DNA from: Gammaproteobacteria bacterium
Lineage (GTDB): Bacteria; Pseudomonadota; Gammaproteobacteria; S012-40
Reading direction: 5' to 3'
DNA: 64,000 nucleotides
Assembly (NCBI GenBank): GCA_029881255.1
Contig: JAOUMY010000002.1
Location: 372,001-436,000 of the forward strand
Shown: positions 57,479 through 64,000 of the stretch, one piece after another
How the letters are laid out: each line of letters starts with the position of its first letter
Position numbering within the stretch: position 1 is the first letter of the stretch
Notes under the pieces: generated by a model
Databases searched by the model: none
Seen by the model: only the letters and a program-made list of their open reading frames with translations
Told to the model about the DNA's origin: nothing
Program-made: the position numbers and the translations under genes

Positions 57479-58981
57479 ATGTTTGCGTCACTACACCTAC
57501 GAACCCTGCTCCTGAGCCGACCTCATGACGAGGAATTTCAAGGCGAAGACACGCAATACCGCTACGCACTTTTCGCGGGGCGCCGTCTTGTGTCCAACGG
57601 AAAAGCGCCATTTAATGCCTTGAGGGACTTGAAATTCGATGAAATCCGTATCGCATTCGAGTCTCCTCAACAAAGCTATTTCGACGTGTTTAACACGCGA
57701 AAAGGAAATAAAAAATCCGAAAACGTTTTTGTACGGAAAGCGGTCGAACAAGAATCCGTCTTCGATGAAAAATTTGAGTTCAGGACCAAACTGATCTCCA
57801 GCAACAACTTAGAGAATACTGTCGCAGTCGTTGCATTTGACGTGCACGACATAGGCGCGCTATTGGAAAACACCTTATATGAGCAATATTCACACGGCTT
57901 GTTTGCACCTAGGGAATCCGCAATCGCCGCATTGGTTTCCCGTGGCACTGACGAACCCGTAATTGCGTGTTGGTCTGATGACACAACCGTAATAGGAATT
58001 GTCGTGCGTAACGGAAACATTTATTCACGAAAGATTCGAACTACTGGTAACGACGCATTCGATGCTGGATTCGACGGCATTGAAGACATCAACTCAATAA
58101 ATGAGTTAATGCAGATGACTGAAAGCCTGCGCACGGACGGAAAGCGACTTTTCAACGACGACGATCTCCCGATAATCTGGCTAGGTAAAACTGTTGAAAC
58201 ATTGGCCAACGCTGTCAACCAGGATGAATCCGAAAACTACGCAGAGTATCTAAGCCGCGACGAAAGACTGAAAACAGACATCGTCCACAAACTAAACCTT
58301 GGCATTCACTCCAGCATCGAGGAAATATTCGTCTGGCCGGAACTATACGGCCTGATATTCTGCAAACCGCACCACGACTTCTCCCCAGTCGATTACAAAC
58401 ACGTCGCCATTGCCCATCGAATGGCGAGGCCGCTTTTCAATTCCAGTGTTGCGCTAGCCTCAGTTTTTGTTCTGTTTGGCAGTCTGATAAACCTCTATGC
58501 GAATAGCGTGACGTCCGACGTAGATGCTAAGACAGCAACTGTCGCTGCCAACTTAAAACAGGTGCAGCAAGCATGGCCGACGACTATCGCCGAAAATAAC
58601 ATCAAGACACGTCTCAAGGAAGAACGAGAACGGTTGGACGAGCTCAGACTTGATAACTTTGTCTCGTGGATTTCGTCGCAAACGCCGAACGGAATCGCGA
58701 TTACCAAACTCAAGATATCACCCAAGCACAAATCCAAAACACGAAATACGAAGGCAAAAACGCCCAAAATACCGGGCCAGTATGTCGTCAATCTTGTTGC
58801 GGTTAGCGAGGGTGACTACGAGCGCGCACACAAAGCATTTGTCCGTTTTGTCAGCCAATTGAACAAGCGAACGAAACTCGAAAGTCCACTAATGTCATTC
58901 GAACCCATGGAAACCACCAGTGGCAAAGCCACATTTACGACCGACCTGGACGTGAATGCAAGAGAATTTATCGGCGGATGA
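57479..58981 (+). CDS. PilM/PilN-like (GspL-like) inner-membrane assembly protein
   Basis: This 500-residue protein has an actin-like cytoplasmic part (about 1-310), a single membrane helix (about 322-342, SSVALASVFVLFGSLINLYA), and a periplasmic coiled-coil plus ferredoxin-like domain (about 345-500) with KLKISPKHKSKT and a final DLDVNAREFIGG. This fuses PilM-like and PilN-like roles in one chain, the layout of GspL/MshI-type proteins. It should link the cytoplasmic ATPase with the periplasmic complex. Similarity is at the level of architecture and position, since sequence is divergent. Confidence 0.62.
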   Translation: MFASLHLRTLLLSRPHDEEFQGEDTQYRYALFAGRRLVSNGKAPFNALRDLKFDEIRIAFESPQQSYFDVFNTRKGNKKSENVFVRKAVEQESVFDEKFEFRTKLISSNNLENTVAVVAFDVHDIGALLENTLYEQYSHGLFAPRESAIAALVSRGTDEPVIACWSDDTTVIGIVVRNGNIYSRKIRTTGNDAFDAGFDGIEDINSINELMQMTESLRTDGKRLFNDDDLPIIWLGKTVETLANAVNQDESENYAEYLSRDERLKTDIVHKLNLGIHSSIEEIFVWPELYGLIFCKPHHDFSPVDYKHVAIAHRMARPLFNSSVALASVFVLFGSLINLYANSVTSDVDAKTATVAANLKQVQQAWPTTIAENNIKTRLKEERERLDELRLDNFVSWISSQTPNGIAITKLKISPKHKSKTRNTKAKTPKIPGQYVVNLVAVSEGDYERAHKAFVRFVSQLNKRTKLESPLMSFEPMETTSGKATFTTDLDVNAREFIGG

Positions 58982-58992
58982 GGTAATATCCT

Positions 58993-60663
58993 ATGGCCAA
59001 GAAAATAGGCGACTTGTTAAAAGACGAAGGGATCATCGATGATGATATGGTCAATTATGCACTGCAGGTACAAAAGGCCACCAAGGAGAGACTCGGCGAC
59101 ACCCTGCTCAAATTGAATTTCGTCACCGACTCGGAGATAGCTGTCATCCTCGCCAAACAGGCAAATATGGCCTATGAACCGCTCGCGCGCGTGATACCTA
59201 ACAAACTGGCGCTCAGCCAAATACCGTATAACTTTTCGCAAAAACACGAGATTCTTCCCGTCGCGATCAAAGAGAATCGCCTTCAGTTAGTCATTACGGA
59301 TCCGTTTGATACCAAAGGACTGGACCAGATCTCCCGATTTACCAGTATGAAATACGATCTACATGTAGGGCCAAGAGGCAAAACCTTGCGTCAAATTGAA
59401 CAGCTTTACTATTTGGCCGAGCATCCGCTGGACAAGGATATGGATGAAATCGTGAAAACCGTCCAGGCGGGAAAACCATTCAAGGCCGAGAAAGTCGTCG
59501 ACATTATTATTCACACTGCGATCGAAGTCGGCGCATCCGACCTTCACGTAACGGCCACTGGTTTCGCCACACTCGTTTCCTACCGTATCGATGGCGTTTT
59601 GAAACTGGTCTATACACTTCCGCCGCAGATGCACGCACGTATTGTCTCGACGTTTAAGGTCGAATCACAAATGGATATTGCCGAACTCAATCGCCCACAG
59701 GACGGACGCATGAGCTTCGAGTTCTTGCAACAGTCCTACGATATGCGTGTGTCCTGTTTACCGACATCCAAAGGCGAAAATCTCGTACTGCGTATCCTCG
59801 CTGGCGGCCAGGATATACTCTCGCTTGACGATATAGGCTACCTACCTGAACAGCTTGAGGTCATTAGCCAGGCATTGAAGAACCCGTATGGCATGGTCCT
59901 GGCGACCGGCCCTACCGGTTCGGGCAAATCCACCAGCCTTTATGGTGCGCTACGACGCGTTAACGCCATGCAGAAAAACGTGATGACGGTCGAAGACCCG
60001 GTCGAGTTTCAAATGCCCTTGATAAGACAGGTAGCGGTCAACGTTAAGGCAGGGATCACGTTTTCGTCTGCCATACGCAGCTTCCTGCGCCAGGACCCGG
60101 ACGTAGTCATGGTCGGCGAGATACGCGACGAAGAGACCGCAATTCTCGGTGTGCGTGCGGCGCAGACCGGTCACCTGGTCCTGTCGACACTACATACCAA
60201 TGATGCTGTTGGTGCCATCGCGCGCCTGCGTGACTTGAGCGTCGGTAACTTTATGTTGGCATCAACGCTTAGCTGTGTTTTGGCACAACGACTGTTGCGC
60301 AAGCTGTGTGATCATTGCAAAGAGAGTACGCGCGTAGCCATCGGCGACAAAAATTATCCGGAACATATGCACGGTAAAACCGTGTATCAACACAAAGGCT
60401 GTGACCATTGCCACGGAACCGGATTCCTGGGCCGCACCGCTGTGTGCGAAGTATTGAGTATAGATGATCCGATAAAAGACATGATAGATCGCGATGCCTC
60501 CGCACTTGAGATCAAGGAACACGCCCTAAAAAACGGTATGATCTCACTGCGACAGGCAGCCTTTAAACTTGTGGAGCAAGGTATAACCGACTTGTTCGAA
60601 ATCGACCGTGTAGTCAAGGATGAAAAACGGGGCACGGCAAGCAAACAACGTATAGCGGCCTAG
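58993..60663 (+). CDS. PilB/GspE-family assembly ATPase
   Basis: This 556-residue hexameric ATPase has an N-terminal MshEN-type domain (about 1-140), then the catalytic domain. Walker A is GPTGSGKST near 306, Walker B DPDVVMVGEIRDEETA, His box HLVLSTLHTNDAVG, and a zinc-binding CDHC...CDHCHG tetracysteine motif near 437-476. All essential residues are intact. It powers pilin polymerisation. The gene lies 11 bases after the PilM/N-like gene. Confidence 0.95.
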   Translation: MAKKIGDLLKDEGIIDDDMVNYALQVQKATKERLGDTLLKLNFVTDSEIAVILAKQANMAYEPLARVIPNKLALSQIPYNFSQKHEILPVAIKENRLQLVITDPFDTKGLDQISRFTSMKYDLHVGPRGKTLRQIEQLYYLAEHPLDKDMDEIVKTVQAGKPFKAEKVVDIIIHTAIEVGASDLHVTATGFATLVSYRIDGVLKLVYTLPPQMHARIVSTFKVESQMDIAELNRPQDGRMSFEFLQQSYDMRVSCLPTSKGENLVLRILAGGQDILSLDDIGYLPEQLEVISQALKNPYGMVLATGPTGSGKSTSLYGALRRVNAMQKNVMTVEDPVEFQMPLIRQVAVNVKAGITFSSAIRSFLRQDPDVVMVGEIRDEETAILGVRAAQTGHLVLSTLHTNDAVGAIARLRDLSVGNFMLASTLSCVLAQRLLRKLCDHCKESTRVAIGDKNYPEHMHGKTVYQHKGCDHCHGTGFLGRTAVCEVLSIDDPIKDMIDRDASALEIKEHALKNGMISLRQAAFKLVEQGITDLFEIDRVVKDEKRGTASKQRIAA

Positions 60664-60666
60664 TAA

Positions 60667-61875
60667 ATGTCTTTTTTTGTCTACACTACTATAGATGATC
60701 AAGGCCACAACAATCGGAGTGGCGAATATTTCAGTAGCCACGACGAATTCTTTAGCGAAATAGAAAAACGAAACCTCGAAATTCTAAACTATTTTGAGGT
60801 TCCCTCTCCGCTGTTACCAATTGTTGACCTGGTGAATCCCAAGCTCAAGGCCCAGGAAGTTGTTGAGCTGTGCAACTATCTTTCCCTGTATGTGGGTAGC
60901 GGTCTTGAGATTCAAGCGGCGCTACAGGACATGGCAGACAATGCCAAACGCGCCGTTTTCCGCAATGTCATGATCAAGATAAAAAATTATCTTCTGAGCG
61001 GCTATTTGATTTCCGAGGCCATGCGTAAAACCGGTGTGATACCAGATATGGTCTGTTCCCTGGCAAAAATCGGCGAGGACAGCGGGAATCTGGAAAATAC
61101 GCTCAAGGACGCGGCCAATTATATTGAGCGCACTGAAGCGATAAAGTCATCAACCAAGCGTGCCATGATTTATCCCGGCATTACCCTAGTGGCGATGATA
61201 GGCGGTTTTATTTTCTGGACCGCGTTTGTCGTGCCAAAAATTGTTGAATTGTTCTATACCATGAATGTGGAGTTGCCGACCGCTACAGTCATACTCATAC
61301 ATCTATCGGAGTTTATGGCCAGTAATTGGGCAATCGTCTTTGTAGCATTTCTTCTCTTACCTGTTGCGATTACGCTTGCGCGAAAAAACGACGAATTTCG
61401 ATACTACACCGATGCGGGCATCTGGAAAATGCCTGTCTTTGGTGAATTGATTCGGGGTTCGCAATTGGCCTTCTACTTTCAATATCTAGCGCTTATGTAT
61501 AGCACCGGCATTCCCATCACCAAGGCATTTGATACGGTAACCGACTCGCTAAACAACGCCTATTTTCAGCACGCCGTCAAGGATATTACCGAGAGCATAA
61601 AGTCGGGATCATCGTTGCTAAACAGCTTTATTGAGACCGGGGCTTTTGATCCGCTTGTAAACCGGATGATGGGAATAGGCGAACAGACGGGATCGCTGGA
61701 CAAACAGCTGACAAAGATTTCCGATATATATTTTCAGCGGGTACAGGAGCTCGTAGACGGCATTAGCAAGCTGATTGAACCGGTGATCATGATCGTGGTA
61801 GCAACAGGTTTTGCCTTTTTTGCAATTGCATTACTGGGCCCGTTGTACGAACTAATGGCAACCATGGGGACCTAG
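60667..61875 (+). CDS. PilC/GspF-family inner-membrane platform protein
   Basis: This 402-residue protein has two T2SSF domains (about 75-190 and 270-395) and three membrane helices (about 172-195, 219-240, 373-395). Motifs include VVELCNYLSLYVGSGLEIQ and MMGIGEQTGSLDKQLTKIS. It links the ATPase to the growing pilus. It starts 3 bases after the ATPase stop, and its own stop is 1 base before the next gene. Confidence 0.94.
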   Translation: MSFFVYTTIDDQGHNNRSGEYFSSHDEFFSEIEKRNLEILNYFEVPSPLLPIVDLVNPKLKAQEVVELCNYLSLYVGSGLEIQAALQDMADNAKRAVFRNVMIKIKNYLLSGYLISEAMRKTGVIPDMVCSLAKIGEDSGNLENTLKDAANYIERTEAIKSSTKRAMIYPGITLVAMIGGFIFWTAFVVPKIVELFYTMNVELPTATVILIHLSEFMASNWAIVFVAFLLLPVAITLARKNDEFRYYTDAGIWKMPVFGELIRGSQLAFYFQYLALMYSTGIPITKAFDTVTDSLNNAYFQHAVKDITESIKSGSSLLNSFIETGAFDPLVNRMMGIGEQTGSLDKQLTKISDIYFQRVQELVDGISKLIEPVIMIVVATGFAFFAIALLGPLYELMATMGT

Positions 61876-61876
61876 A

Positions 61877-62320
61877 ATGAAACTCCTGCGATACCCTTTT
61901 GAAAAACACACCTTCAGATATGGTGCCTATACAGCAGCTCTTCTTTTCATCAGCACCCTGTTTTTGCTTTCGTCCAATTATAGACTCGATTTGGCAACCG
62001 CCGGACTGCAGTCTGTCGAGGCCGATCTAAGTCTGCTATCGCGCATGAATCGAGACTTGAAAGAATACCAGGTGATTTCCGGAAAGTATCCGTACCCTTC
62101 CGATAGCCAAATTACGTTCAATCCTCTCGACTACAAGGCGCTACTGACAGGAAAGAAAGTCGTCGGCATGAACAGCTATCTCAGGAAACTCTATCGTGAT
62201 ACGGAATACTTTTACCTGCAGGATTTTCTGCTCGCGGAAGATTCAGGCGATAGTAAACAAAAAAGCGTCTACATCAGCATTTCGGGACACAAAAATGTCT
62301 TCGCGGAGGATAGAAAATAA
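61877..62320 (+). CDS. Small inner-membrane protein (PilO/GspM-like by position)
   Basis: This 147-residue protein has one membrane helix (about 14-32) and a periplasmic domain with a coiled-coil-like segment (VEADLSLLSRMNRDLKEYQ) and two short beta strands. Sequence similarity to PilO is not visible; the assignment rests on size, topology and gene order (after PilC-like, before PilP-like). Its stop overlaps the next start in a TAATG arrangement. Confidence 0.6.
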   Translation: MKLLRYPFEKHTFRYGAYTAALLFISTLFLLSSNYRLDLATAGLQSVEADLSLLSRMNRDLKEYQVISGKYPYPSDSQITFNPLDYKALLTGKKVVGMNSYLRKLYRDTEYFYLQDFLLAEDSGDSKQKSVYISISGHKNVFAEDRK

Positions 62321-62784
62321 TGAATAACGTCAGGCCGTATATTCCGTTGATTACAATAATTTTTTCAATATATTTCGCTGTCACTGCAGCGCAATTGTAC
62401 AGAGACTCTCTCGCCGATCATAAACCAATCCAAGCAGTCAGTCTCGACCTCCCCATAGTACCAGAAGTGAAAGCTCTCAGCGCTGCACGGTATGATGTGC
62501 GCATAAAGGCGTTTCTTCCGGATCATCGCGAAACTGAAAATACTTTTACCCAAAATGTAAAACAAGGTAACGAACTACCAAACTCTACCAAGCTTACTGA
62601 TGCGGATTCCGATACATATCAGGTAAATGCAATTCTAATAGAACAAAGCGACAAAAAGGCGATGATAAACGGCAAGATCGTCTCGGTAGGCGACCGCGTA
62701 GGCGGATACCAAGTTAGACTGATCGAGAGCGACTATGTTTCCTTAGCTGGGCCTCGTGGAAGTCGAAAATTACGACTGGATTAG
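62320..62784 (+). CDS. PilP/GspC-like periplasmic protein
   Basis: This 154-residue protein has one membrane helix (about 7-24) and a C-terminal HR/PilP-type beta domain (about 100-153) with KKAMINGKIVSVGDRVGGYQ and ENDYVSLAGPRG-type strands. Such proteins connect the inner-membrane complex to the secretin. The start overlaps the previous stop by one base. The next gene is the secretin, as expected for this class. Confidence 0.72.
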   Translation: MNNVRPYIPLITIIFSIYFAVTAAQLYRDSLADHKPIQAVSLDLPIVPEVKALSAARYDVRIKAFLPDHRETENTFTQNVKQGNELPNSTKLTDADSDTYQVNAILIEQSDKKAMINGKIVSVGDRVGGYQVRLIESDYVSLAGPRGSRKLRLD

Positions 62785-62800
62785 AACAGTGAGGATGAAA

Positions 62801-64000
62801 ATGAAAAGTACGGTTTTACGGACAGTATGCCTGTTGGCCGTAGTCAGCTCATTCGGTTGCGCTGGCCTGTCTGGAGCTTCGAAACAGACGATGAAAGATA
62901 TCGTCACCGTAAAACCTGAGCCCCTCGTTGAAAGCTTGTTCGATTCAAAAACCAAAGACGATAATTCGCAAACTAGTGGCATGGTCTATCAAAACCGCAT
63001 GCCACTGGTGTCGATGCGCAACGAGCTACCACAGTCTGTTGCAGAGGGTCGATACTCGCTTAAGGTTAAAAATCTCTCCATACACGACACCCTTAACCTT
63101 TTCGCTACCACATACAATATAAACGTATACGCCGCGCCAGAGGTTACCGGTACGGTCAACGTTAGCTTCAAGGATTTGCCGCTCGACAGTGCCATGAACC
63201 TGATCCTCGGTTCACTTGGCTACTACTGGGAATGGTCGGACAATCTGGTTCATGTAAAGAAATACAAAACGATCACTGTCGAACTGGACTATCTACGACT
63301 TACTCGCGGAGGCACTGGTTCGAGCTCGAGTTCGATCTCGTCCTCCGGTGGAAACAGCGGTGGCGGCGGCACGACCTCGACGCAGCTTACGCAAAAGGAT
63401 AGTGTTGCATTCTGGGACGAATTGGAAGTTCAACTTAAGGCCATGCTGGGCGCAAGTGGAACCTTAGCGATTAGCAAGGTTTCCGGCACGGTACAGATTA
63501 CCGACGAGTTTAGCCGCGTAAAACAAATCGAGCAATTTTTAAAACACCTGAAAAACGGATTACACAAGCAGGTCGAAATCGAAGTCCGTATCGTAGAGGT
63601 CTCATTACGTGACGATATGTCGATGGGTATTAATTGGGAGAACATATCACTCAAAGGTGTAACCGGCGCGCTTTCTAACATCGTTACTCAAGCGAACGGT
63701 GGCTTGAACCTTCGCTCCTCTACAATTGATCTTCAATATGGTGCTTCGAACTTTACCGCGGTCATGTCGGCGCTCAGTGAGCAAGGAAAGATCAACGTAG
63801 TTTCACAGCCACGAATTCGTGCCATGAACAATCAAACAGCGCTTATTAAGGTGGGTACTGATCGTACTTTTTTCTCCCAGGAAGTCACAAGACAACAAGG
63901 CACAAACGGCGTGACCGACATCATAATCACTGAAATTCCAACCACGGTGACCGAAGGAGTGGTTTTATCTCTAACTCCACAAATTTCCAATGACCAGTGG
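62801..64000 (+). CDS. Secretin lipoprotein (PilQ/MshL/GspD-like), cut by window edge
   Basis: The first 400 residues of a larger protein are visible. Signal lipobox SSFGC (Cys 20), then a short secretin-N0-like domain (SIHDTLNLFATTYNINVY and VSFKDLPLDSAMNLILG), a Ser/Gly-rich linker (GTGSSSSS, about 170-190) and a second N-domain. The start of the secretin barrel (VEIEVRIVEVSLRDDMSMGINW, VVSQPRIRAMNNQTALIKVG) runs to the end of the window. GAGG precedes the ATG at 62801. The N-terminal lipid anchor and N-domain resemble MshL. The C terminus is outside. Confidence 0.9.
   Translation, partial: MKSTVLRTVCLLAVVSSFGCAGLSGASKQTMKDIVTVKPEPLVESLFDSKTKDDNSQTSGMVYQNRMPLVSMRNELPQSVAEGRYSLKVKNLSIHDTLNLFATTYNINVYAAPEVTGTVNVSFKDLPLDSAMNLILGSLGYYWEWSDNLVHVKKYKTITVELDYLRLTRGGTGSSSSSISSSGGNSGGGGTTSTQLTQKDSVAFWDELEVQLKAMLGASGTLAISKVSGTVQITDEFSRVKQIEQFLKHLKNGLHKQVEIEVRIVEVSLRDDMSMGINWENISLKGVTGALSNIVTQANGGLNLRSSTIDLQYGASNFTAVMSALSEQGKINVVSQPRIRAMNNQTALIKVGTDRTFFSQEVTRQQGTNGVTDIIITEIPTTVTEGVVLSLTPQISNDQW

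Overview
The window looks like a chromosomal segment of a free-living, moderate-GC gammaproteobacterium. The evidence is the prfB-lysS pair with a classic RF2 frameshift site, the serS-crcB-rarA block, a DsrC/TusE-family protein, copAB copper resistance, type IV pilus/type II secretion-like machinery and many signalling proteins. I cannot name the genus. I saw no rRNA, tRNA, CRISPR array, intact insertion sequence or prophage.

Layout. 1-8.1 kb: the end of an M20 peptidase, then a convergent four-gene minus-strand operon (heme-oxygenase-like metal oxidase, nicotianamine-synthase-like enzyme, GNAT acetyltransferase, MFS transporter) that I read as a small metal-chelator (metallophore-like) biosynthesis and export locus. 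A FecR-domain protein, a DUF1415-MOSC pair and three tandem TRL-type lipoproteins follow. 8.1-16.4 kb: a DUF3014 protein, a four-heme lipoprotein cytochrome and a large phosphorelay (hybrid kinase, response regulator, nearby CheY-like protein). 16.7-21.8 kb: a non-canonical chaperone-usher-like locus (two DUF4402 subunits, a PapD-like chaperone and a divergent usher-like outer-membrane protein with a C-terminal SdrD-B-like region). 21.8-25.6 kb: copper resistance (copB, copA, a CopL-like His/Met-rich protein) and an unidentified periplasmic protein.

25.9-39.4 kb is a patchwork: a Dabb-domain protein, a 1071-residue repeat lipoprotein, an AraC-type regulator, two methyltransferases, a glycosyltransferase, a triple-PAS chemoreceptor and several decayed genes (FAD monooxygenase, glutathione S-transferase, trans-acting enoyl reductase with a 12-G tract and a nonsense codon, and one unidentified remnant). 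39.5-45 kb: a PAS hybrid kinase, a DUF1223 protein coupled to a small ORF, MsrB and two unrecognised envelope proteins. 45.1-56.5 kb is mostly housekeeping (lysS, prfB, low-molecular-weight phosphatase, serS, crcB, rarA), with a giant Ig-like-repeat lipoprotein and a DsrC-family protein that has no cysteines. 56.7 kb to the end: a plus-strand operon for a type IV pilus-like or type II secretion-like apparatus (prepilin, PilM/PilN-like fusion, ATPase, platform protein, two small inner-membrane proteins, lipoprotein secretin cut by the window edge).

Themes: metal handling (putative metallophore, copper), surface structures (two pilus-like systems, large repeat lipoproteins) and signal transduction. 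The most novel-looking systems are the nicotianamine-synthase/metal-oxidase operon and the usher-like locus with its unusual outer-membrane component.
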